Assembly (NCBI GenBank): GCA_017984035.1
Contig: JAGOAF010000055.1
Coordinates: forward strand, 1-6,321
Direction of reading: 5' to 3'
Source: Flavobacterium sp.
Lineage (GTDB): Bacteria > Bacteroidota > Bacteroidia > Flavobacteriales > Flavobacteriaceae
DNA: 6,321 nucleotides
Shown here piece after piece: positions 1 to 6,321 of this stretch. The position numbers were made by a program, and so were the translations under genes. The notes beneath the pieces are model-generated. The model saw only the letters and a program-made list of their open reading frames with translations. It was not told the DNA's origin and made no database searches. The stretch's first letter is position 1. Each line of letters begins with the position of its first letter.

Positions 1-1
1 C

Positions 2-670
2 TTCACTTTTCCCAACAGCATTCATCAAAGTCGATTTTCCCACATTGGTATAACCCACCAAAGCCACACGCACCATAGCGCCACGGTTGCTACGTTGAAT
101 ACCCATTTGTTTGTCAATGGTTTTGATCTTGTCTTTCAAAAGGGAAATACGATCACGAACAATACGACGGTCGGTTTCAATTTCAGTTTCTCCAGGACCA
201 CGCATTCCGATACCTCCTTTTTGACGTTCTAAGTGCGTCCAAAGTCCAGATAAACGAGGCAATAAATAAATACATTGTGCCAATTCTACCTGCGTTCTCG
301 CATAGGAAGTTTCGGCTCGTTGCGCAAAAATGTCTAAGATCAAATTGGTTCGGTCTAGAATTTTGCAATCAATAATTCTAGAGATATTTTTTTGTTGTGA
401 CGGGGTTAATTCGTCGTCAAAAATTACAGTTGAAATTTCGTTTTCTTTGACATACAAGTTGATCTCGTCTATTTTACCAGTACCCAAAAAAGTTTTGGGA
501 TTGGGTTTGTCCATTTTTTGCCAAAAGCGTTTCACCACCTGCCCTCCAGCAGTAAAGGTTAAAAACTCCAATTCGTCTAAATATTCCGTTAATTTATCTT
601 CGGATTGACTCTGAGTAACAATCCCAACGATGGCGGTTTTTTCGAAATTTAATACTTCTTTTTCTAGCAT
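2..670 (-). CDS. hflX: GTPase HflX, N-terminal part (cut by window start)
   Basis: The first 223 residues of HflX, a ribosome-associated GTPase that in other bacteria binds the 50S subunit and splits stalled or stress-inactivated 70S ribosomes. The ATG at 668-670 opens a frame that stays open to the window edge, so the rest of the G domain is outside; full HflX is usually about 400 residues or more. Seen directly: the HflX N-terminal domain (about residues 10-140, including FDDELTPSQQKN and ILDRTNLILDIFAQRA), the HflX signature with RGPGE at 157-161 and ETDRR at 165-169, a helical linker (about 170-200), and the Walker A/G1 motif GYTNVGKS at 206-213. No Shine-Dalgarno sequence precedes the start, as is normal in Bacteroidota. 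The gene follows the VOC gene after 123 bases and has its own candidate -7 element. No frameshift or missing residue is visible in the part shown. The family assignment is very secure. Confidence 0.96.
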   Translation of the reverse strand, partial: MLEKEVLNFEKTAIVGIVTQSQSEDKLTEYLDELEFLTFTAGGQVVKRFWQKMDKPNPKTFLGTGKIDEINLYVKENEISTVIFDDELTPSQQKNISRIIDCKILDRTNLILDIFAQRAETSYARTQVELAQCIYLLPRLSGLWTHLERQKGGIGMRGPGETEIETDRRIVRDRISLLKDKIKTIDKQMGIQRSNRGAMVRVALVGYTNVGKSTLMNAVGKSE

Positions 671-686
671 AACTTTGAATGAGCGA

Positions 687-694
687 CAAATTTA
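687..694 (-). promoter_or_regulatory. Candidate -7 promoter element for hflX
   Basis: On the minus strand these bases read TAAATTTG, an exact match to the Bacteroidota -7 consensus TAnnTTTG, ending 16 bases before the hflX ATG. I found no TTG-type -33 element at the usual spacing upstream. The match covers only six fixed bases in A/T-rich DNA, so chance is possible. If used, it implies a very short 5' leader. Confidence 0.35.
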
Positions 695-793
695 ATCATT
701 TGCTTTCACTTATTCCCTTAAATCTGCATCGTATCGTTTTTCAAAACCAAACAACTATTTGTATTGAAAACAGTGGTGCTTCAATAGTATTAA

Positions 794-1222
794 TTAATTG
801 TATTTTGAATCGTAATCTACGGTCCACTCAATTCCATATTTATCTCTAAACATTCCGAAATACGAACCCCAAGGACTGTCGCTAATGGGCATTTCAACTG
901 TTCCGCCCGCTGAAAGTCCGTTGAAAATGTGATCTGCTTCTTCTTTGCTTATGGCGCTGATTGCTATTTTGCTTCTGTTTTCGTTTTCATTGGTTTTGCC
1001 TAATATTTCAGGAACATCATTACCCATTAATACTGAAGTACCAATCGGTAGAGCAATGTGCATTATTTTGTTGGCTTCATGTTCTGCTACAGGAAACTCG
1101 GGACTCGCCAAGGCAGAAAAACGCATGACCATAGCGAATTCTCCGCCAAAAACAGATTTATAAAAAGTAAAGGCTTCTTCGGCATTGCCATTGAAGTTGA
1201 TATGAGGATTGATTTTTGCCAT
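794..1222 (-). CDS. PhnB/YjdN-like VOC superfamily protein
   Basis: A 142-residue cytosolic protein of the vicinal oxygen chelate (glyoxalase/bleomycin-resistance) superfamily, close to the PhnB/YjdN group (COG2764, often labelled 3-demethylubiquinone-9 3-methyltransferase-like). Seen directly: an N-terminal strand-helix unit (INPHINFNGNAEEAFTFY, residues 4-21, then VFGGEF at 24-29), the central strand IMHIALPIGTSVLMGND (53-69), and the family's C-terminal block with SPWGSYFGMFRDKYGIEWTV (116-135). His7, His55 and Glu132 are possible metal ligands, but this is inferred from fold position only. Members differ widely in function, and no reaction or substrate can be assigned. I chose the ATG at 1220-1222. 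A longer frame from a TTG at 1247-1249 adds nine Lys/Asn-rich residues unlike the family, and that TTG lies inside a candidate promoter element. The gene starts 49 bases after the lipoprotein stop, with no Shine-Dalgarno sequence. It need not be functionally tied to the receptor operon. Confidence 0.9.
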   Translation of the reverse strand: MAKINPHINFNGNAEEAFTFYKSVFGGEFAMVMRFSALASPEFPVAEHEANKIMHIALPIGTSVLMGNDVPEILGKTNENENRSKIAISAISKEEADHIFNGLSAGGTVEMPISDSPWGSYFGMFRDKYGIEWTVDYDSKYN

Positions 1223-1246
1223 TTTTTTGTTTTTAAGAATGCATTT

Positions 1247-1254
1247 CAAAAATA
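1247..1254 (-). promoter_or_regulatory. Candidate -7 promoter element for the VOC gene
   Basis: On the minus strand these bases read TATTTTTG, an exact match to the Bacteroidota -7 consensus TAnnTTTG. It lies in the 49-base gap between the lipoprotein stop and the VOC start, and ends 24 bases before the ATG at 1220-1222. No clear TTG-type -33 element is seen at the usual distance. If real, the VOC gene can be transcribed separately from the receptor-lipoprotein operon, and the upstream TTG at 1247-1249 cannot be the start codon. Confidence 0.4.
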
Positions 1255-1271
1255 ATAAATTTCAGGACGGT

Positions 1272-2633
1272 TTATTGTTTGTCTCCATAAATCTGCACAT
1301 CATCAATTTGGAAAGCCCCGTCAAGGGTTACCGTTTTTCCAGAACCCGTATACCGAAAACCAATATTGACTTTCCCCGCAAATGAAGACAAGTCGATTCC
1401 GCCTGAACCCACAAATTGATACCAAGGCGTGGCTTGCGTTGGTAATTTTGCCTTGAGCGGAATCCAGTTTGCGGCAGTTACATTTATTCCGTCGAAATTG
1501 TTTGAAATAAAGATTTCTAAGGCATTCAAAGGCGAATCAACATCTACGTGGTGCTGGGCAGAGCGAAACGACAAAACTTCGCCCGTAAAGATATCTAAAT
1601 CGACTTTTGGAGAAATTAACCAACCCACATTCGAAGCTACTTTGGTTCCGCTAATGGCATATTCAGCACATCCATTACCAGAGTAGACCGATCCTTGCCA
1701 ATACAAACTTCCTGCCTGTACAATATTTGTCCAACCCGCTAAGTTGATGTTGGTATTGTTTTCGACAGTTTCAAAATTTTCTGTAAAAAAGGGGGTATTA
1801 CGCTTATTGGTTAAATTGACATCTTTTTCAGATCGGGCTACTAATTGATAATCGGTTCCGTATTTGGTCAAAACCCCTTTTACTGTTCCAGTACCTATAG
1901 GAATTTCTTTGGCCGAAAAATTGGCAAAACTGCTGGTTCTAAAATAGATTTTGTCCCCCAATTTGTCTTCCAAATTCCAGTTGGTTCCTCCACCAACATC
2001 ATTGCTGCTTTCATAATAATGCCTGCCGATAGCTTCTGCTGCGAATTGTACATCCATCACTTCGACCAATGTATTGAGATAGGAATCGTTCAGTAATTCA
2101 CCAATCTTAACTTTTTGGATTAAGGAGGCTTCGCTCAGATGGGTACAAGAGGCGATGAGTACTTTTTTATATATATTTTGCGAAAGCCGGCCCACTCCTC
2201 CTTCGTTAAAAGAATTAACAAAAATGTTCCCAATGCGCAAACCGCCATAATAAATATCGGTATATTGATCTTTAAGCTGAATGTAGACTTTATTGCCCAA
2301 TCGGTAATCAATGTAGGTATTACTCACGTCAACCGGTACACTAAATCCAATAGCAGCTTGCTTGGACGTGGCCAAGGTTTGAAAATAAATAGTTTTGAAA
2401 AAATTACCCTGTTCGTCAGTAGAAACCACATACGCTTCAATAATGTCGTCGTATTTGTACTGCGCTACAATAGCATCGGCAGCATCGCGAACTTGTGCCA
2501 CGGTTCGGTTTACGGTAAGATAGGGTTGGTTGCATTCTAAGGGAGGAAGAGCCGGTTCTTCTTGCATACAACTTGCGAAAAGCAGTACCAATACAACACA
2601 AAATCGAGGATTTAAAAATAGAAGTTTCATCAT
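1272..2633 (-). CDS. DUF5689 / choice-of-anchor-J-like outer-membrane lipoprotein
   Basis: A 453-residue lipoprotein, the probable partner of the TonB-dependent receptor upstream. Seen directly: a hydrophobic signal peptide (residues 1-21) ending in lipobox FAS-C, with Cys22 as the lipidation site, then MQEEP. Acidic residues just after the cysteine resemble the flavobacterial lipoprotein export signal, so surface exposure is inferred. Residues about 35-275 match the DUF5689 family (IIEAYVVSTDEQGNF at 64-78, RTSSFANFSAKEIPIGTG at 232-249, VKGVLTKYG at 251-259); I recall OB-like folds being proposed for this region. Residues about 282-450 form a jelly-roll-like module of the choice-of-anchor J type (FFTENFE at 282-288, GWLISPKVDL at 337-346, FQIDDVQIYG at 441-450). 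No catalytic motif is visible, so binding or accessory work at the cell surface is the best inference. It is not SusD-like: there is no sign of the TPR-rich SusD helices. Start: ATG at 2631-2633; the second Met codon directly after is equally possible. It begins 10 bases after the receptor stop. Confidence 0.88.
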   Translation of the reverse strand: MMKLLFLNPRFCVVLVLLFASCMQEEPALPPLECNQPYLTVNRTVAQVRDAADAIVAQYKYDDIIEAYVVSTDEQGNFFKTIYFQTLATSKQAAIGFSVPVDVSNTYIDYRLGNKVYIQLKDQYTDIYYGGLRIGNIFVNSFNEGGVGRLSQNIYKKVLIASCTHLSEASLIQKVKIGELLNDSYLNTLVEVMDVQFAAEAIGRHYYESSNDVGGGTNWNLEDKLGDKIYFRTSSFANFSAKEIPIGTGTVKGVLTKYGTDYQLVARSEKDVNLTNKRNTPFFTENFETVENNTNINLAGWTNIVQAGSLYWQGSVYSGNGCAEYAISGTKVASNVGWLISPKVDLDIFTGEVLSFRSAQHHVDVDSPLNALEIFISNNFDGINVTAANWIPLKAKLPTQATPWYQFVGSGGIDLSSFAGKVNIGFRYTGSGKTVTLDGAFQIDDVQIYGDKQ

Positions 2634-2643
2634 AATTTGGAAT

Positions 2644-5481
2644 TTATAGTTGAATAGACAGGCTTACAAAATAGGTTCTTCCGTAGCCATAAAAATAGTT
2701 GTTGCCAAAGTTGGGTGTCCCGCTCGAAACGTCTTGGTCTCGTTGTCTAAAATTGGCATTTCGAGCCTGTTCGTATCCGCCCGTTTTAAATGCAGTGTTC
2801 AATACATTGTTGATGCTACAAAACAGATTTAGGTTCTTTTTGAAAATCCGCCAGGACTTACCACCCACTAAATTTAACAGCATAACAGGAGCTAATTCTT
2901 CTTGTTGTAGCAATACTTTGGCACGTTCTTCAGTAGCTTCCGGAAAAGGAAATCCACTGACTGGATTCGTAAAAAACACAGCTGTTCTAGCAATGGGAGA
3001 GATGTCAATGAAACTACTTGCCAAATAATTCACATTAGTGCTCACCCACCAATATTTTGGATTTCGATATTCCAATCCGAAGGAATAGGCTTGCTGTGGC
3101 ATCCCGGCTTGACGGTAGTTTTTGAGAGTGGCGGTCCCAAAGTCAAAAACAGGCAAGGTGTTTTCAGCAGACGCTTTTGCATCGTTTGTAATCGTCACAT
3201 TGGGATTGCTTGCATAACGGTATTCGCCAAAACCCGCTGCTAAAGTAGTTTTCAAAGTAGGGTTAATTTGGTATTCGAAACTCATTTCCGTTCCCCAATT
3301 GGTTTTATCCAAATGGGTTAGCGTTTGGCTTACAAAAGCATTAGTGCTGTTGTCTCCTGCGCCGTTGTCAAAAATCCCTTCCGCATAAAAAAAGGAGCTT
3401 TCAGTAGCGTTTTTAACGGGGCTATAATAGCCAGTTAGTCTCATTTTTAACCTGGGCGAACGATAAACATAGCTCGCATCCAAACTACTGTTGGTTTCGC
3501 TTTCTAATCCACCTACACTGGTATTGTTGAGTCTGGAATTAGGGAAAACGGCTCTCAAATTAGGAGCTTTAGAAGCGTATGAACTATTGAAAATCAGCAG
3601 TTGTTTGCCCGATAATTTCCATGTCAATCCGGCTTTAAATCCAAAGTTTTCAAAACGAATGATAGCACTTTTACCCAAAGAGCTTGTTGGATAAATTCCG
3701 TTCTTATACAATCCTTCGCGTTGATAGGACGAGGTTGAAAATTCGTTTGCCAGGTAAAAATCTATTTTTTTATACTGGAATTTAAATTGGGTAAACCCGT
3801 TCAACCGGGCCGCTTTTAAATTAAAATTATACCCATATGCATCGCCTACTTTTACTTGTCGGTTGGGGTAGTTTAAATCCGATTGTGCCTGATCGCCTTT
3901 GTAAAAAACATCGATATCTTCAAAATACAATCCGCCTAATAAATCCAAAACCTTTTGATAATTATGAGAATGTACTTTATTTAAAGAAACACCCGCATTG
4001 AGCCGAATATTTTCGGTCAGTTCTGTATTCACTAGCGCATTGAATGCCAGGGTTTGATCGTCTGTTCGATCTTCGTAAAGGATGTATTTACTTTGAGCAG
4101 GTACATATCCTACAATTTTTCCATAAGCATTTAGAACAGGGGATTGATTGGCTTGATAAATAGCTTCCCAATTTATTTGTGGCTGTGCTAAAAAAAGCGA
4201 TTTACTACGTTCAGCATTTGCCATATCGGGTGTAAAAGCACCCGAAAATTCCCCCTCATCTTTGGCGTATAATGAACTAAAGTAACTGGGCATTTTTCGA
4301 TAATGAGAAGGAACGGGGCTGTTGGCATTTTGATAGTCAATATTACTGTTCCCGATTTTTCCAGATTGGTATAAAACACCCAAATGGAGTTGGGTAGCGG
4401 GATTAATTTTAAAGTAATTATTTAGCATAAATATGGGTTCTTCGACAGTTTTGATTCTGGAATTGCGTTGTTTTCCGTTTTGAAAACCCCAATATGAATT
4501 GTATTTAGTTGATGTTAAAGCGGTGATTTCATCTGTATTTGGCGAATTTTTCCCGCGAGAATTGGGTGTAAAAAATGCTGTAAAATTGATTGAATTTCTT
4601 TTGGTAAGTTGCTTTTCTATACTGGTAAAAATCGAATTGGCATCATAACTAGTGCCGTCAAAATAGCCTTCGTTAGCATATCGTTTTCCTGCAGAAAAAA
4701 CTATTGCCCAGCCTTTTTCATTCATTCCTGAGGCATAGGAAATCATTGTTCGACCGCGGTAATTGGTATTGGTTCCCGAAAAAGAGATACGCGTCCCTTT
4801 TCTGTAAGTCGATGCCTGAGTGCTAATGTGTTGTGTGCCTAATATTCCGCCAAAAGCAAAATCGGATGGGCTGGTGCCTATTGCTAATTCTTGGTTGCGC
4901 AACACCTCATTGATACCGCCCCAATCGCTCCACTGTGGTCTGCCATCATGTATTTTGTTTAGGACGAACCCATTCATTAATAGTTGGTTATATTGGCTAT
5001 CGAGACCCCGCATCCGAAAACGTGCTTGTCCCCAATTGAAAGCCGTGGCCTGTTGAAAGGCATCTTTAGTAGCCAATAACAATCCTGAATTTCCTTCTGA
5101 ACTACCATTGTCATCGTTCAAATCGTTGTCTATGATCGAAATAATAGCGGCTTGCTCAACGGATTCAGTATCTTCTTCCAAAGGAATGGTACCTAAATCA
5201 ATTAGTTTGTTTTTGAAAATGGGCACTGCAATTAACTTGTCTTTGTATCCTTGATTGTGGAGCAGCAGGAATTGGTTTCCTTCTAATTCAGTTTGAAGTT
5301 GGAATTTTCCATTGGAGGATGTCAGTTGGAGGACGGCGGTATTTTGGATACTAACTACAACACCGGCTAATGAAATTTGTGATTTTGAATCGATAATTTT
5401 TCCAGAAATAAAGGACTCTTTTTGAGCAAAAAGCAGACACGAATACATCAGAAAAAACACTTTGGGGCAGCTGTTTTTCAT
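2644..5481 (-). CDS. TonB-dependent outer-membrane receptor with carboxypeptidase-regulatory-like N-domain
   Basis: A complete 945-residue outer-membrane transporter that should import a ligand using energy from TonB-ExbBD. Seen directly: a signal peptide (about 1-20, ending LLFAQ); a carboxypeptidase-D-regulatory-like beta domain (about 23-100, SGKIIDSKSQISLAGVVVSI at 26-45); a short linker that probably holds the TonB box (about 105-120); and a plug domain (about 120-230) with RMRGLDSQYNQLLMNG at 156-171 in place of the usual I-R-G...DG block. The rest (about 231-945) is rich in alternating aromatic strands typical of the 22-strand barrel and ends in GRTYFVSLSIQL, a plausible C-terminal insertion strand ending in Leu rather than the more usual Phe. 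The length suits the family. The ATG at 5479-5481 gives an intact signal peptide. No Shine-Dalgarno sequence is present; the leader carries an inverted repeat. The lipoprotein gene follows after 10 bases. The substrate is unknown: no siderophore, vitamin B12 or glycan enzyme gene is in view. Confidence 0.94.
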   Translation of the reverse strand: MKNSCPKVFFLMYSCLLFAQKESFISGKIIDSKSQISLAGVVVSIQNTAVLQLTSSNGKFQLQTELEGNQFLLLHNQGYKDKLIAVPIFKNKLIDLGTIPLEEDTESVEQAAIISIIDNDLNDDNGSSEGNSGLLLATKDAFQQATAFNWGQARFRMRGLDSQYNQLLMNGFVLNKIHDGRPQWSDWGGINEVLRNQELAIGTSPSDFAFGGILGTQHISTQASTYRKGTRISFSGTNTNYRGRTMISYASGMNEKGWAIVFSAGKRYANEGYFDGTSYDANSIFTSIEKQLTKRNSINFTAFFTPNSRGKNSPNTDEITALTSTKYNSYWGFQNGKQRNSRIKTVEEPIFMLNNYFKINPATQLHLGVLYQSGKIGNSNIDYQNANSPVPSHYRKMPSYFSSLYAKDEGEFSGAFTPDMANAERSKSLFLAQPQINWEAIYQANQSPVLNAYGKIVGYVPAQSKYILYEDRTDDQTLAFNALVNTELTENIRLNAGVSLNKVHSHNYQKVLDLLGGLYFEDIDVFYKGDQAQSDLNYPNRQVKVGDAYGYNFNLKAARLNGFTQFKFQYKKIDFYLANEFSTSSYQREGLYKNGIYPTSSLGKSAIIRFENFGFKAGLTWKLSGKQLLIFNSSYASKAPNLRAVFPNSRLNNTSVGGLESETNSSLDASYVYRSPRLKMRLTGYYSPVKNATESSFFYAEGIFDNGAGDNSTNAFVSQTLTHLDKTNWGTEMSFEYQINPTLKTTLAAGFGEYRYASNPNVTITNDAKASAENTLPVFDFGTATLKNYRQAGMPQQAYSFGLEYRNPKYWWVSTNVNYLASSFIDISPIARTAVFFTNPVSGFPFPEATEERAKVLLQQEELAPVMLLNLVGGKSWRIFKKNLNLFCSINNVLNTAFKTGGYEQARNANFRQRDQDVSSGTPNFGNNYFYGYGRTYFVSLSIQL

Positions 5482-5516
5482 AGAATTTGGGATTTAAATA
5501 AAATCGGAACTTCTCG

Positions 5517-5539
5517 AAACAACCAGGGGTTAGTTGTTT
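5517..5539. promoter_or_regulatory. Perfect 7-bp inverted repeat in the receptor leader
   Basis: AAACAAC (5517-5523) and GTTGTTT (5533-5539) are perfect inverted copies separated by 9 bases, 35 bases upstream of the receptor ATG. A smaller dyad, AACC (5521-5524) and GGTT (5528-5531), shares the left arm, so two alternative hairpins could form in the RNA. It could be an operator for a repressor or activator of the receptor operon, or a leader hairpin. The symmetry is seen directly; the role is inference, and a 7-bp dyad can arise by chance. Confidence 0.4.
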
Positions 5540-5590
5540 AGAAAAGTAATAATTTAAAAAGGAGACGGTTGTATTTGCTCCAATTTGAAG

Positions 5591-5612
5591 TTAAAAATAA
5601 TAAATTTTTTAA
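5591..5612. repeat. A/T-only inverted repeat between transporter and receptor
   Basis: TTAAAAA (5591-5597) and TTTTTAA (5606-5612) are perfect 7-bp inverted copies around an 8-base loop. With no G or C in the stem it would be a weak hairpin, so a terminator role for the transporter gene is doubtful. It overlaps the weak promoter-like match at 5592-5618 and could simply reflect the A/T-rich sequence. Confidence 0.25.
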
Positions 5613-5618
5613 TACCAA
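5592..5618 (-). promoter_or_regulatory. Weak promoter-like match upstream of the receptor
   Basis: On the minus strand, TTG (5616-5618) is followed after 16 bases by TATTTTTA (5592-5599). This differs from the Bacteroidota -7 consensus TAnnTTTG only in the last base. The spacing is slightly short for flavobacterial promoters. If used, it would give a leader of roughly 100 bases containing the 5517-5539 inverted repeat. It is the best match I found in the gap, but it is not convincing. Confidence 0.2.
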
Positions 5619-5655
5619 TTTATTTTCTCAGCACATCGTAAATCGCGCTTCTAAT

Positions 5656-6321
5656 TTATTCTGCCGTTTTAATTTTGGATACCATAAACGAGATGAATAC
5701 TCCAAAAACACCAATAAATGCAAATGAGAATTGCAATCCAAAAGCCTCGGCGATGTAGCCAATAATTGGCGGACCCATTAAAAAACCTAAGAAGCTTACA
5801 CTTGAAACGGCAGTTAAGGCTTCGCCAGTAGGTATTTCGGGATGCTTGCCGGCAATGCTGTATAAAGTAGGAATAATGGTGGAAACACCCAATCCGACAA
5901 ACATGAATGCGATGGTACATGGAATGATGTAGGGGAAAAAGACGGCCGTAAAAAGACCGCTGGTAATTACTACACCGCTGATTTGCATGACTTTTTTTCG
6001 TCCAAATTTTTGAATGAATCGATCGCCTAAAAAACGACCGCTAGCCATCATAATCATAAAGGAAGTATAGCCTAAAATTACTAAGGGTCCAGGAGCTTTG
6101 ACCACGTCTTTGAAATACACCCCGCTCCAGTCAAACATGACGCCTTCGCTTGCCATACAGCAAAAACCAATGATGCCCAACCACAGTAATAATTTATCCG
6201 GTTTTTTAAATCCTTTTTCTTTTTTGGGCTGAGGTTTTTCGACTGCTTTGATGAGGTATTTGATATTGAATGAAATCAGCAATAAAACAAAAACGCCCAC
6301 ACAAACAAAATGCTGGAAAGG
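5656..6321 (-). CDS. MFS transporter, MosC/YbjJ-like, C-terminal half (5' end outside window)
   Basis: The last 221 residues of an inner-membrane major facilitator superfamily transporter. The frame stays open to the window edge: seven codons (PFQHFVC) precede the GTG at 6298-6300, so that GTG is an internal valine and not the start. Visible in order: the end of the sixth membrane segment, a charged central loop (EKPQPKKEKGFKKPDK), then about six membrane segments. The seventh includes EGVMFDWSGVYF. The loop after the eighth carries GRFLGDRFIQKFGRKK, the second-half copy of MFS motif A. The eleventh includes SFLGFLMGPPIIGYIAEAFG. The EG...DW block and the FLxGPPxxGY block resemble Escherichia coli YbjJ and the rhizopine-related MosC group. 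The substrate is unknown; small sugars or related metabolites are possible. The stop TAA lies 174 bases before the receptor start, and any link with the receptor operon is speculative. Confidence 0.9.
   Translation of the reverse strand, partial: PFQHFVCVGVFVLLLISFNIKYLIKAVEKPQPKKEKGFKKPDKLLLWLGIIGFCCMASEGVMFDWSGVYFKDVVKAPGPLVILGYTSFMIMMASGRFLGDRFIQKFGRKKVMQISGVVITSGLFTAVFFPYIIPCTIAFMFVGLGVSTIIPTLYSIAGKHPEIPTGEALTAVSSVSFLGFLMGPPIIGYIAEAFGLQFSFAFIGVFGVFISFMVSKIKTAE

Larger units (their letters stand above)
5482..5655. other. Intergenic region upstream of the receptor operon
   Basis: A 174-base A+T-rich gap between the transporter stop and the receptor start. It should hold the end of the transporter transcript and the promoter and leader of the receptor operon. 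I see two inverted repeats (listed separately), no convincing Rho-independent terminator and no full TTG / TAnnTTTG promoter. No open frame of note lies here. Confidence 0.8.

Noticed and set aside
763..785. Inverted repeat ATTGAA...TTCAAT just after the VOC gene stop.
   Set aside because: A six-bp, mostly A/T stem with no T-run; not convincing as a terminator.
2139..2540. 133-codon open frame on the plus strand, antisense to the lipoprotein gene.
   Set aside because: It lies wholly inside a well-supported gene on the other strand, shows no recognisable family and is explained as a shadow frame. The same holds for plus-strand frames at 330-608, 945-1163, 1429-1686, 1845-2096, 2699-3028 and 4820-5056.
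4188..4379. 63-codon minus-strand frame inside the receptor gene, and a similar 83-codon frame inside the transporter gene (5669-5920).
   Set aside because: Both overlap strongly supported coding frames on the same strand and have no recognisable features.
5556..5581. Terminator-like element on the minus strand: GGAG, a 13-base loop, CTCC, then TTTTT.
   Set aside because: The stem is only four base pairs, flanked by mismatches, with a long loop. It is too weak to call as a Rho-independent terminator, although it lies in the right gap.
5631..5650. Possible hairpin just after the transporter stop (AGCGC pairing with GTGCT on the minus strand).
   Set aside because: Five pairs including a G-T wobble, a nine-base loop and no T-tract directly after it.
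5482..5655. Search for a Fur-like box or riboswitch upstream of the receptor.
   Set aside because: No GATAATGATAATCATTATC-like sequence or recognisable riboswitch core was seen; only the short inverted repeats described above.

Overview
The window looks like a chromosomal segment from a member of the Bacteroidota, most likely a Flavobacterium-like species. Base composition is A+T-rich. Genes lack Shine-Dalgarno sequences and have A/T-rich leaders. Two leaders carry the Bacteroidota -7 promoter motif TAnnTTTG. The gene content (a large TonB-dependent receptor with a carboxypeptidase-regulatory-like N-domain, followed by a DUF5689-type lipoprotein) is characteristic of that phylum.

All five supported genes lie on the minus strand, so transcription runs from high to low coordinates. 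First, at 5656-6321, comes the C-terminal half of a major facilitator transporter of the MosC/YbjJ type; its start lies beyond the window. After a 174-base A+T-rich gap comes the TonB-dependent outer-membrane receptor (2644-5481, complete, 945 aa). Ten bases later comes a DUF5689/choice-of-anchor-J lipoprotein (1272-2633, 453 aa). These two almost certainly form an operon and are the main point of interest: a probable outer-membrane import pair of unknown substrate, organised like SusC/SusD but with a lipoprotein that is not SusD-like. Next is a small PhnB/YjdN-like VOC-superfamily protein (794-1222), probably with its own promoter. Last is the N-terminal half of the GTPase HflX (2-670), cut by the window start.

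No stretch longer than 300 bases lacks a gene. The largest gap (5482-5655) holds a perfect 7-bp inverted repeat close to the receptor start, an A+T-only inverted repeat and at best a weak promoter match. No tRNA, rRNA, CRISPR array, insertion sequence or long repeat was seen. Apart from the receptor-lipoprotein pair and its leader, the region looks like ordinary flavobacterial chromosome. I do not see strong evidence for a wholly new system.
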